Source: CAYUYV01 sp964561475 (GTDB lineage: Bacteria; Pseudomonadota; Alphaproteobacteria; JAJFIK01). From it: a stretch of 64,000 nucleotides of DNA. The DNA is taken from the NCBI GenBank assembly GCA_964561475.1, contig CAZLPU010000022.1, positions 1 to 64,000 of the forward strand, read 5' to 3'. The stretch's first letter is position 1, and every line of letters begins with the position of its first letter. Below the pieces are notes generated by a model. That model worked only from the letters and a program-made list of their open reading frames with translations. It did not search any database and was not told the origin of the DNA. Shown here piece by piece: positions 54,901-62,200 of this stretch. A program made the translations under genes and the position numbers.

Positions 54901-55900
54901 CGCCTATCTCGACGGGGCGGCGGAGTGCCCCTTCGAACTGTCTCCCTTCCGTCCCGATGCGGAAGACCGCTGCCTGTGGCTGCGGGTGACCGACGGAAGC
55001 TATGATCGCGACTCGGTTAATTTCTCACCGGATATCGAGGATGAGACGACCGCGGTGAGCATCGGCGCGCGTCTGCCCGTGGGCGAGCACTGGATCGTCG
55101 GCGCCGGTCTGGGCAAGGGCTGGAGCGAATCCGACCTGCGCCGTGGGGGCAGCCTGCACTCGACCATGAACAAGGATTGGACCATGAGCCATGCCATGGT
55201 CGGGTATCGCGGTCTGGACGGGCTGGACATCAGCCTGACGGTCGCAGGCGGCTACAGCGAGTTCGAGACCGCGCGGCGGGTGAACGTCAATGGCTTTACC
55301 CAGGAGTTCACCACCTTTGACGGCATCGTGGATCTGGAGCCAGTCTTCACCGTCCGGGAACGGACCTTCGAGGGGATCTCCGGGGTGGCGGCCAGCGAAG
55401 GGAACATGTGGTCCCTCAACACCCGACTGCGCATCGCCTACCCCCTCACGGTTCCGGAGCATGAACGCTTCCAGATCCGCCCCATGCTCGACATTGACGG
55501 CTTCTACAGCAAGATCAATGGGTACACGGAACGGGGTGCGGGCCTGGCGGACCTTGCGTATCCGGAGGTGTCCGACAGCTTGGTCAGCATTGGGCCGAGC
55601 ATGGAGTTCGCCTACACGGGAGATGTGAGCGAAAACACCAAACTGCGTGTGTTCGCCCGCCCGGGCGGGCTTTTCTCTCTGGACGAGTTCTGGGTCGTGG
55701 AAACCGCTTTTGCCGACGCCCCATCCGATGCGGGGACCATCGAGATCCGGGAAGCGGTGGACGAGCCGCTCTTCCGCCTCAATGCGGGCCTGCAACTGCT
55801 CACCGCCGCCGGCGCCGGCTTCACCTTGGAGTATGCCGGCACCATGGGTGAGCTGACCGATCAGCACAACATCACCGGTCGTCTGTCGATCCGGTACTGA
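45929..55900 (+). CDS. Giant Gly-rich autotransporter
   Basis: This is a 3,323-residue type Va-like autotransporter. A long N-region precedes an atypical extended signal (hydrophobic residues 49-68, likely cut after SVHA). The passenger (about residues 69-2980) consists of about 40 imperfect repeats of 45-80 residues, each holding AQSIGGGGGNGG-like cores followed by short beta-strands (LTNSGDI-like and VSVGVGGFGG-like), expected to form a long right-handed beta-helix. The C-terminal about 310 residues form the translocator barrel (CLWLRVTDG...WIVGAGLGKGWSES) ending TGRLSIRY with the required terminal aromatic residue. A small linker domain lies near 2830-2950. It probably projects from the surface as an adhesin. 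The ATG follows GGGGGTTGAG. A GLKHIP duplication sits in the signal region. Confidence 0.93.
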   Translation: MSRYLESGKGTAQFDTLPDDHHTPRKSSPSGLLASRLPGLKHIPGLKHIIAGGITVGAALCMSTSVHAINTGCSVNGSTADCPDVPADGIAFTGGVTTVNAADGTPGITTVNPGVRGIQLLQFGADGGAGTSFDLDTIPFDDDGDPETPNIFVVSSDGSEPLLLDGAVIIDNGDGSFTSGMTEFADLDELAAAFPITSGGGAASGAITVNNPIGAGPGASFETFNATGILAQSTGGTGGDGGCFTLILVSFCDDGSDGANGGSVAVNSNGAITVNGGLADRVGVEAVSQGGTGGDGGGFFALLFSDAGAGGDGGTGNDVSVLLGADSDITTFNTRGIGAFALSQGGDGGSGGTPIAGFALGDRGGDGGNGGTVFLSNDGSIRTTGDGAHGIYALSRGAGAGDGSDVGGLIAIGGRGGGQSEGSTVTVANSGTIRTEGEDANGIFAQSIGGGGGDGGFALAIGAVGGQAGSGGDAGNVILSNSGEVTTAGNLSSALYAQSVGGGGGDGGSNGGVFFTIGGGGGDGGNASTVALTNSGDLRTIGDDAHGLFAQSIGGGGGNGGNAVSLSAFVGLAIGGSGGNGGDADTVTVVLEDRDGIAPTITTVGDRSHGIFAESIGGGGGNGGFAVQLSAGYAANASFAIGGSGGGGGDGRAVSLEGDALVETSGANADAVVVQSLGGGGGNGGFASSFSFAAGETAAAALGVGIVGSGGGGGDGGNVTVEGGGSILTTGFQSEGLLAQSVGGGGGNGGLSIVIAGAGAGTSGAAIGVGVGGFGGDGGDAGTVNAAYEGDIRTQGADSDAAVIQALGGGGGNGGFNITGTVTANGGNGGAVSVGVGGSGGGGGNAGAVTGSVAGDVTTLGDRSDAVLVQSLGGGGGNGGFNIAGSVAFNGGNAGAVSVGVGGAGGDGGNASQVNASLIGDATTFGTEAPGFTAQSIGGGGGNGAFNISGAIAIGSSNSAGIAVGVGGAGGGGGNSGAVNASLLGDIATTGAGSDGFLAQSLGGGGGNGGINVALGISAANNAGGAVSVGVGGFGGDGGDASTVAANAAGTVTTAGQDAPGVTVQSMGGGGGNGALNIAGSVGLSSGNFALAASVGVGGFGGGGGEGRDVSLTRSGATATSGARSDGILVQSVGGGGGNGGVNVAGAIAATTEGTGIGAALGLGGFGGDGGNGGAVAVDVSGDVLASGLATDVLFEEDDITRRLRTGGSNGLVAQSIGGSGGNGAVNVSAGVSFVDIGGNGANITLGVGGFAGGGGDAGAVDLTADAGSISAIGDDRIGVTAQSLGGGGGNGGLNVSAGITTSGQIVAGVGGFGGEGGLGNTVNASVASDISVEGDRSIGFLAQSVGGSGGSGGVNITGGLTANGDNAAGPSLTFGLGGFGGDGNSSRDVTATQSGEVFVEGADATGIHVQSIAGGGGNGALNVTGNISLDQDGFTGAVGIGGFAGDGANSGDVRLTSDGAITVQGEGVLSSDDETGGTGILVQSIGGGGGDGGVSITGLLAPNNVPLTVGVGGFGGGGGNAGTVSFTRGGTFASLVSTVGDDMNGMTIQSIGGGGGNGGFNLVSATRNVGGEFAAQINVGGSGGIGGDGESVTVAHTGDVETAGARSEGLLAQSIGGGGGNAAINLALSLSNSDAAAFNLAVGGGTGDGGDASTVAVDHEGDITTTGIDSAAIFAQSIGGGGGSAALNTSLNFFSGRMATIGLGRVGGTGGIGATVSVDSVGTLTTGGDFSPGVLAQSVGNGGGVSGVRQLTVSPGFATFAAAVGLEGGEGGRSSAVRVNTSGQIDTTGAESHGIHAQSVGGGGGIGGSALNVIFRESAAFRLGLGGEGGTGGIASTVDVINSALIETGGRQAHGIFAQSIGGGGGTGGYAANLSFQAGGNAGRANNTFVASIGGLGGDGAESGLVTIENTGTINTTGEGAIGINAQSVGGGGGDGGFVLNAALSGAQAGTNLDIALGGTAGTGATSDDVVVNNAGEITTIGARSVGIQAQSIGGGGGNAGLVAQLNVSKGNTQDGVSRFAVNLGGFGGTGGEAGDVTVTNTGQGRISTAQNDAYGIFAQSVGGGGGNGSSVVTLNFVGSGGNSDGAASNSLSLGLNVGGAGGTGGTGGAVFIDNQGVILTEGENAHGIFAQSIGGGGGNGGLVLAANAVLSQDGGVPLFNVGGFGGDGDDAGNVVVSNSGTIITQGKNAHGILAQSIGGGGGNASAAIGLANDALTTILANATSAVIGAFAGGDGAQGGQVTVDHSGDIAVFGDGAQGIKAESINGGGGSLGLDFDGITTFPGGQSLPIDPIDPPETEPGVSSDPLLTIIAGSDASTNSSAEAVTVNSTGTIFVGGNDGLAFGAQSIAGGGGTAILNLDLDDEESILAFESVLGGTNGQNNHGGAIIIGHEGDLLADGSNTPGIALQSIGGGGGRASLSVDSAFAPLESTSLGLGGANGSNESGAAITYSQTGSVTTTGDLSFGALSQSIGGGGGLLTFVDTAPLSGQETDLTLGASGGETLNGGAVDFTLAGDTVTVGDNAIGQIHQSIGAGGGVANVFGADVLNVTIGGSEGASGNGGAVSIVNAGAVVTTGERAHGLVLQSIGGGGGAVFTDARTVNVTLSADNSGDGGDITLEQTGTITLMGDEVYGVLAQSIGGGGGFVDGAFAGTSGGAGVGGAITLTLDGAVDTPGFNAVALFAQSAGGPQIGGGESAGDILINVTGNTVFGGEGPEGAGIVFDGGASNALTNAGTLASRNDTALLGGSGSELIENTGNIIGNIDLGAGTNTINNRTEGFLLSLDRIFLTDTADLPPAANTLTNDGVLTVAGVDTVGQTDVWGNVVQTEIGVLPIDVDLNNQATDRLDITGTGDFSGTGPLLFQSIDQKFDTYVIAQANGGMTDSGFVPTFQLPTVGFDFRVRVDNGTDLVLFADKPLFEALAGDARVDDNVVSLGEGLDGVEAILPIDDPFNRLINLLRFQPDTESLGDALASLTPSGAPHLLEMEHRASLAYLDGAAECPFELSPFRPDAEDRCLWLRVTDGSYDRDSVNFSPDIEDETTAVSIGARLPVGEHWIVGAGLGKGWSESDLRRGGSLHSTMNKDWTMSHAMVGYRGLDGLDISLTVAGGYSEFETARRVNVNGFTQEFTTFDGIVDLEPVFTVRERTFEGISGVAASEGNMWSLNTRLRIAYPLTVPEHERFQIRPMLDIDGFYSKINGYTERGAGLADLAYPEVSDSLVSIGPSMEFAYTGDVSENTKLRVFARPGGLFSLDEFWVVETAFADAPSDAGTIEIREAVDEPLFRLNAGLQLLTAAGAGFTLEYAGTMGELTDQHNITGRLSIRY
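46041..46076 (+). repeat. 18-bp tandem duplication in the autotransporter signal region
   Basis: Two adjacent copies of CGGGCCTGAAACATATC(C/A) encode GLKHIP-GLKHI just before the hydrophobic core of the signal peptide. It is in frame, and the two copies differ only at the last base. Confidence 0.9.
46608..54000 (+). repeat. About 40-unit coding repeat array of the autotransporter
   Basis: Repeated DNA blocks carrying GCCCAGAGCATCGGCGGCGG-like cores occur about every 130-240 bp across 7.4 kb. Units are degenerate in length and sequence; the best-conserved cores are GGCGGCGGCGG runs. It is a strong substrate for recombination. It is not a CRISPR: the array has no constant spacers and lies in an open frame. 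Confidence 0.9.
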
Positions 55901-55945
55901 CGATCGCTCGGGAAGTCTTCATCCCTCCCCGAACGAAACCTGCGG

Positions 55946-55979
55946 CGGCATCGCGGAGCATCTCCGCGATGCCGTTTTT
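55946..55979 (+). terminator. Rho-independent terminator after the autotransporter
   Basis: A perfect 13-bp stem (CGGCATCGCGGAG at 55946-55958 with CTCCGCGATGCCG at 55962-55974), a 3-nt loop, and five Ts (55975-55979). It lies 46 bp after the stop. Confidence 0.95.
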
Positions 55980-56003
55980 CGTGTCAGGGCCAGTCTTTTT
56001 GTA

Positions 56004-58265
56004 TCAGGGCCAGTCGAACGCGACCGATATGGTGTCGCTGGATGATCCGCCAACAAACAGGTCAAAGGTCCCCGGATCGGTCCGGAAGCTGCCGTCGGGC
56101 ATGAAGTATCCCAGGTCCTCTTGCGTGAGCGTGAAGACGATGGTCCGGGTTTCCCGAGGGACAAGAGTCACTTTCCGGAAGGCCTTGAGTTCCTTGACCG
56201 GACGGCTGATCCGCGCCACCCGGTCCCGGATGTAAAGCTGCACCGTCTCCGTGCCTGTTCTGGCCCCGGTATTCGTCACATTGACCGAGACCCGCACCGG
56301 CCCCTCGCCGGATTGGACGTACAGGGCCGAATAGTCGAATGTCGTATAGCTCAGGCCATGGCCGAAGGCGTGAAGCGGCTCGTTCCTTTCGTCGCTATAG
56401 CGCGACCAGAACACGCCTTCCTGGGGACCGGGGCGGCCCGTGGGCAAGTGATTGTAGTAGATCGGCACCTGCCCCACGGAGCGGGGGAAGGTCATGGGGA
56501 GTTTGCCGCTGGGATTGGTCTCACCGCTCAGCACACTGGCCAGGGCGTGGCCGGACTCGCTGCCCAGATGCCAGGCCTGCACGATCGCGGGAATGTTTTC
56601 ATCCGCCCAGGTCAGGACCAGGGGGCGCCCGCTCATCACCACCAGGACGATATTCGGATTGACCCCATGGACCGCCCGCAGAAGGTCTTCCTGGACACCG
56701 GGCAGATCGAGGGATGCGCGGCTGCGTCCCTCTCCGCTTTGCAGACCGTCTTCACCGAGCACCATGATCACCACGTCCGACTGCTGGGCAACCGTGATCG
56801 CCTCGGCAAATCCGCTACGGTCCGTTTCATTCACCTTAACATCGCCGGAAAAGGCCGCCGTTCCGATCTCCACATCCGCGCCTTTGGCATAGGTGAACGC
56901 AATCCCCTTCGCCTCCAGGCCCTCCAGCACCGACACCGCCGAATCCGACTCGCCCCGTCCGCGCCAGTTCCCAAGCGGGGTATCCTTGTCCGCCGCCAGG
57001 GCACCGATCACGCCGATGCGCTTGCCGGCGCGCAGGGGAAGCAGAGCGTCATCATTCTTCAACAACACAATGGATTTTCTGGCCATGTCCAGGGCGGCAG
57101 CGCCGTGGGACGGGTCGGAGAGAACCCGGCGTTCCCGTTTCTCATCCAGATATCTGTAGGGATCATCGAACAGCCCCACTTCCATCTTGAGGCGGAGCAC
57201 CCGGCGCACCGCGTCATCGACCAGGGACTCCTCGACCACCCCTTCCCGCACGAGGCCCGCGAGGTGGTTGAGATAGGCCGTGGACTCCATGTCCATGTCC
57301 GATCCCGCGACGAGGGCCAGTTCCGCCGCATGGCGAAGATCCTCGGCAAACCCGTGTTCAATCATTTCCCGGCTGGAGCCCCAGTCGGACACGACAAGAC
57401 CGTCAAAACCCCATTTCCCTTTAAGAATGGTCCGCTGCAGGAAGGGATCGCCGGTGGCCGGCACACCGTTGACCGTATTGAACGAGTTCATCACCGCCCG
57501 CACATTGATTTCCTCGATCGCGGCCTGGAAGGGCGGGAGCACCACATTGAACAGGGTGGCGGCGCTGATCTCGGCGGTGTTGTAGTCTCGTCCGGCTTCG
57601 GCAAATCCGTAGGCGGCGAAATGCTTCGCGCTGGCAAGGATCGTGTCCACCGCGGCCAAATCCGTCCCCTGAAAGCCGCGCACCCGGGCCACGGCCATCC
57701 GGGAGCCGAGATAGGGGTCTTCCCCGGCGCCTTCCATCACCCGGCCCCATCGGGCATCCCGGGAAATATCCACCATCGGCGCGAAGGTCCAATTGACACC
57801 CTGGGCCGATGCTTCCCGTGCGGACACCCGGGCACTGTCCTCGATTGCCTCGAGATCCCAACTGGCGGCCTCCGCCAGAGGGATGGGAAAAATCGTCCGG
57901 TGTCCGTGGATCACATCGAAGGCGAAGAGCAGAGGGATGCCCAGGCGGGTCTCCTCGACGGCGATCTCCTGCATGGCGCGCACCTGCTCCACGCCGACAA
58001 CGTTCAGCATGGAGCCCACCCGCCCCTCAGCCACATGGCGCGCCCGCATCTGGGCCTCGCCGCTGGCGGGCTGCGGGCCGGTGAAATCCCAGAAGCCGCT
58101 GTACTGGTTGAGTTGCCCCACCTTTTCTTCAAGTGTCATTTCATTAATGAGCGACTCGATCTTGGCTTCGTTCATGATGTTCGACTCTGCCTTGACCGGG
58201 CCCAGCGCCAGCATCGCCAACGCGACCCCCGCCACAACGCTCAGTCCACGTTCCATCACCATCAT
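56004..58265 (-). CDS. bglX: Periplasmic beta-glucosidase (glycoside hydrolase 3)
   Basis: This 753-residue GH3 enzyme releases terminal beta-D-glucose from glucosides. A signal peptide (residues 1-26, ending VKA) exports it. The (beta/alpha)8 domain contains KHFAAYG (214-220) and the nucleophile Asp294 (GLVVSDWG). The second domain contributes the acid/base glutamate in the QSGEGRSRASL stretch. A C-terminal fibronectin III-like domain follows (GHGLSYTTFDYS onward). Length is close to E. coli BglX (765). GAGGAGGGAC precedes the ATG cluster; 58265 is chosen. A 25-bp dyad upstream of it (58378-58402) could be an operator. Confidence 0.95.
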   Translation of the reverse strand: MMVMERGLSVVAGVALAMLALGPVKAESNIMNEAKIESLINEMTLEEKVGQLNQYSGFWDFTGPQPASGEAQMRARHVAEGRVGSMLNVVGVEQVRAMQEIAVEETRLGIPLLFAFDVIHGHRTIFPIPLAEAASWDLEAIEDSARVSAREASAQGVNWTFAPMVDISRDARWGRVMEGAGEDPYLGSRMAVARVRGFQGTDLAAVDTILASAKHFAAYGFAEAGRDYNTAEISAATLFNVVLPPFQAAIEEINVRAVMNSFNTVNGVPATGDPFLQRTILKGKWGFDGLVVSDWGSSREMIEHGFAEDLRHAAELALVAGSDMDMESTAYLNHLAGLVREGVVEESLVDDAVRRVLRLKMEVGLFDDPYRYLDEKRERRVLSDPSHGAAALDMARKSIVLLKNDDALLPLRAGKRIGVIGALAADKDTPLGNWRGRGESDSAVSVLEGLEAKGIAFTYAKGADVEIGTAAFSGDVKVNETDRSGFAEAITVAQQSDVVIMVLGEDGLQSGEGRSRASLDLPGVQEDLLRAVHGVNPNIVLVVMSGRPLVLTWADENIPAIVQAWHLGSESGHALASVLSGETNPSGKLPMTFPRSVGQVPIYYNHLPTGRPGPQEGVFWSRYSDERNEPLHAFGHGLSYTTFDYSALYVQSGEGPVRVSVNVTNTGARTGTETVQLYIRDRVARISRPVKELKAFRKVTLVPRETRTIVFTLTQEDLGYFMPDGSFRTDPGTFDLFVGGSSSDTISVAFDWP

Positions 58266-58377
58266 GTCCCTCCTCGCACGCCGTCTTCCGTCCGGGCGGT
58301 CATGCGCCGTCGCCACCCGGCCGCGTTTCACCGGGCCAGGCTGCGCCGGCCCCATCTGCGACTGTTCAGGGTAATTT

Positions 58378-58402
58378 TGGGCGATTTGAAATCGATTGCC
58401 CA
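58378..58402 (-). promoter_or_regulatory. 25-bp dyad upstream of bglX, possible sugar-repressor operator
   Basis: TGGGC (58378-58382) and GCCCA (58398-58402) bracket an inner palindrome CGATTTGAAATCG (58382-58394), with a CGATTG extension. CG-centred, A/T-flanked dyads of this kind are typical of LacI-family operators. It lies about 113 bp before the bglX start. No regulator gene is nearby. Confidence 0.5.
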
Positions 58403-58545
58403 GGAGACGGGAACCATTTTCCACGGATCGGCACACACAAATTGTCAACGGTGACGTAAGAGCCCGCCGCCCGGCCTCCAATGCCCGAGGGAAATGCCTT
58501 TTGCTAGCCACCGGCACCCGTTTAAAGTATATAAGGCGGACACGG

Positions 58546-58562
58546 ATCTATTACCGATAGAT
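58546..58562. promoter_or_regulatory. Perfect 6-bp dyad ATCTAT-TACCG-ATAGAT
   Basis: ATCTAT (58546-58551) and ATAGAT (58557-58562) flank TACCG, just past an AT-rich TTTAAAGTATATAA stretch (58521-58534). It may mark a promoter or operator for bglX or for the helicase side. Confidence 0.4.
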
Positions 58563-59242
58563 TCTCCAAGGCCCGTGTTGCCCCACAGCCGGACATGATC
58601 ACGGCCCTACCAGTCCGGAAAGGATCGGGACCGTAAAGACGCCCTCATCCCCATGGCTTCGAAATCCAACCCCGCACCCGTTCTCGACTTCACCCACGCC
58701 CTGCCCCACATGCCACGGCACTCACTTCCAAGACATGAATGATCCGAAGAGATGCACGGGAGTGGAGATTGAAAGGTCCGGCGATGACCCTGAAAATCCG
58801 CACCAGGACCGTATCGAAATGGCTTGACAGCTTGGACAATGTTTACAGAAAGATCTCAACGACATTTTCAAGGCTGGTCCGAAGCCAGCCCCCTCAAGGC
58901 CCGGCGCTGGCATCCACCCACACATCGTTCCGAACCCGCCGCCAGAGAGCCCGAGTTTCACCCTCGCGCGGCTTTGCGTCAATCGTGGCAGTGATCCCCC
59001 GCAATCAATAGCGAAAGCTCATGAGTTATCGGGGGTTGGTCAATCTGCCCAAGGCGGAGCGCCAGTGGTCGTCTGCCATGGGGCAGGGAAACCCGTCTCG
59101 GGGAGAAAGACAGGACAGTGCACTCAGGGGTGGATCTTTCCGCAGCCGTAGGATTAAACTTCCCTCATTTTTCGAAAAGCAGGCGGCGGATGCCGACGGC
59201 TTTCTTGGATGAGTTGAAGCGTGGTTGTGGGGGCCAGTTTTG

Positions 59243-62200
59243 ATGGGTGATATGGAAGCCAGCTTTGTTCGAGACAAAATCGAGGCTCTGAGACCGAAGC
59301 TCCTGGACCTGACACGAAAAAACCCGCTCCTGTCGACCCGGTTCTCACCACGGTCCACTTCTCATATCCGCGCCGTTGATGAGCTTCCTGATATTCTGGC
59401 CAGCAAGCTGAGCCAAGGATTGAGAATGCGGTTCTGTCCGCTCCCCTCACCGGACACCGATCCTGCGGATGAGCAGGAAGGCGATTTTCTGAGGGCGCAT
59501 GCCGTCGCAAAGCTGACGGACGAAGCCTATCTCTCTGCGCTCGGGGATCTTGATCAAGATGCGGCAGAGGCCGATGAGAAGGCGCTCGCAATCGAGCGGG
59601 CATTGAAAGATCGTGTCCGCGAAGCCCTTGGTCTCCCGCCACGCCAGACAGATCCCCACACCTTCTCTTTTGATCAGCATGCGCGCAATTATGGGATCGA
59701 TCCAAGCTACGACCTGCCTGAGCCTCAGGACGGAGAAGACGCAGGTCACCATATGGACAATGATATTCAGACCCTCCTTCTGCCGGAAACCCTGGAAAAC
59801 AAGCTCAGAGGTTTGATGACCAAAGAGCGGACCTGGCTTCAGGAGACAGGCATCGGTGTACTCTTTGTCGCATTCGGCTTTCTTGAATGGGCAGAACAAA
59901 GCGTAGAGAAGGCAAGCCTCGCGCCACTGGTCCTCTTGCCCGTAGGGATCGCTCGAGAGCGTACAAAAGATGGCCCTGAATTTTGGGTGAGTTCATCCGG
60001 TGAGCCGCCAGAGGGCAATGCCGTTCTCGCGGAAATGCTTCGAAGGCTTCGCAGCATTGTCCTGCCGGAATTCGAAGGTGGCTCTATCGAGCAGTATATG
60101 AAAGATGTCAGGGCTGTGTCGCCGGAGGGAATGACCTGGAAGATCAGACGTCAAGTCGCATTCGGCGTTTTCCCCTCTGCCCGCATGGCCATCTATCATG
60201 ATCTTGATACGGAAAAAACAGCCCATCACCAGGCATCGGTAGTGCAAAAACTCCTGAATGGACCAGCCCCCGCCGGTGATGCCCTACCTTATGCTCCTGA
60301 TCATGACACCGATGCTCCGGATATTGAGACGGATGTCCCATTTCTTGTGAAGGATGCTGACTGTTCCCAGGTGAGCGCCGTTGCGGATGTCATACGGGGC
60401 GATGATCTCGCCGTCGAGGGGCCTCCGGGCTCGGGCAAATCCCAGACCATTGTCAACACCATTGCCGCGGCCCTCGCCAAGGGTCGGCGTGTGCTCTTCG
60501 TGGCCGAAAAGACAGCCGCTCTGGATGTCGTGCGCGCACGCCTTGAGGAAGTTGGCCTCGGCGAGTTTGTTCTTTCCCTGCAAGCGGAAAGAGCATCCCG
60601 GGAAGCGGTCATCGAAGCCCTCCGCAAGCGGTTGAAAATGGATCCACCGGCTAAAACCGTTGAGTTTGAGCGGCGCGCCGAGGATCTGCGAACGACAAGG
60701 GACCAGTTAGGAAGCTACCTTAAGCTCCTTGGTGAACCGGTGGGTAGCACCGGCCTCACCATCCATGGGGTACTCGGTCACGCAATGGGGTCCACGGAAC
60801 GTCTGCGTGACGCCCCCTCGGTCTTCCGGGATCCCCCGGATATGGGACTGGAAAACCTCCATGCGGGCGAACGGGACGTGGTCTTGAAAAAGGCAGAGGC
60901 CATATCGATCGCATGGGGCGAAGTAAAAGGCGCCAAGACCTACTGGCGGGGTATTCAAACGGACCGGTCTGACCCCATCGCGCTGAACCGGATTTTGGAA
61001 AGGTCAGCCCTTGCGGCACAGGCTTGCGAAGAAACTGCCCGTCAACGACAGCAGCTTGAGGCTTATGGGCTGACGGCCACTGCAACGCGTTCAGAGCTGA
61101 AAGCCCTGAGCCACACACTTGAGAGCATGTTGCAGGGTCTGGAGACCTGTGACAGGAATTGTATTATTCGGCTTTGTACTGTCGAAGACATGATGCCAGT
61201 CCAATCTTTTTCTCATTTGTGCCGAGATCACACGACCCGCGCAAGCGAACTTTCGGCTATCCTTACAGACCCCGCGGAACCATCTGCGCTGGAGCGCCTC
61301 GGCGAGCTTCAGGATTTGTGCAGTCGGCTCAATTTAGAGAGCATCGACCCTACCGCCCTTGGCTCGCGCCTTGCCGCTCTTGATGCAGACTGCGCCACTC
61401 TTGGCCGGCATTACGCGGATTGGATCCGCTTTCAAGGCGTTGCCCCTGACGCCGCAAAGGCCCCTCTAGGATCCATACAGCGTGCCCAAAGGCTGATTGA
61501 CGAAGCGGGACCGAATATCTTGTCTTTGAGGACTTCAGCCAATGCCGATCCGGCATCGTGGTCCGTAATCGGAGATTCGTTGCAACGGCTTTCTGGACTG
61601 CGCCGCCGAAAGGAAGAGATTTCCAAAATCATTCGGCTGCCGCAAAACGCATCCAGCGATCAAATTCTCGAGTATGCCGCGGTCTTGCAAGGAGCAGGAC
61701 CTTTGTCGTTCTTCTCCAGGAAATTCCGTTCAGCACGCAAATTTTATCGGGTCCTGTCCCGGCGTCGGCGGTATCATCGCGCGCGGGCGGTCAGAGACTT
61801 ACGGCTGCTTGGCGATCTTCGGACAGATTTAGACCGCTTCCATCAGAACATGCGCCTGCGTAATGCACTTGGCCCCATGTTCAGAGGTCTTGATACCAAC
61901 GAACAACAGGCCAACCGGTTGCTGGAATACTACGCCGGAATTGACGAGCAGCTTGCCGGCGGCGAAAATCTTGGATTGCGGCAGTTGCTCAGGGCTGGCG
62001 ATTTCGACTCTCTTCAAAGCTTACCCAGGTTTAATGGAGAGATTGCGGCTGACAGCATTGCCGCCCTGAAGGAACGTTTACAACTTGTGGAGGCTAGGCG
62101 AGATGCACTTCGAGAGGCCATGGGCCAATTGCGGTCACTGAATGCGCTTTTCCGGGATCCCGGTGCGGTCCACCCTTCTACGCTCTCTGACCTACAGAAA

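Larger units (their letters stand above)
58266..59242. other. Long intergenic region between bglX and the helicase
   Basis: This 977-bp gap has the two dyads listed separately. Short frames here have no ribosome-binding sites. Between about 59100 and 59240 the sequence changes character, including a GTGGTTGTGGGGGCCAG stretch before the helicase start, which may mark the boundary of an acquired segment; I find no clear attachment site or insertion-sequence end. Confidence 0.4.

Noticed and set aside
56121..58454. 777-codon frame opposite bglX
   Set aside because: GH3 catalytic motifs are on the minus strand; the plus frame is a His-rich shadow.
59021..59212. Short frame and possible insertion-sequence end before the helicase
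   Set aside because: No terminal inverted repeat, target duplication or transposase motif could be found; mentioned only as a compositional junction.
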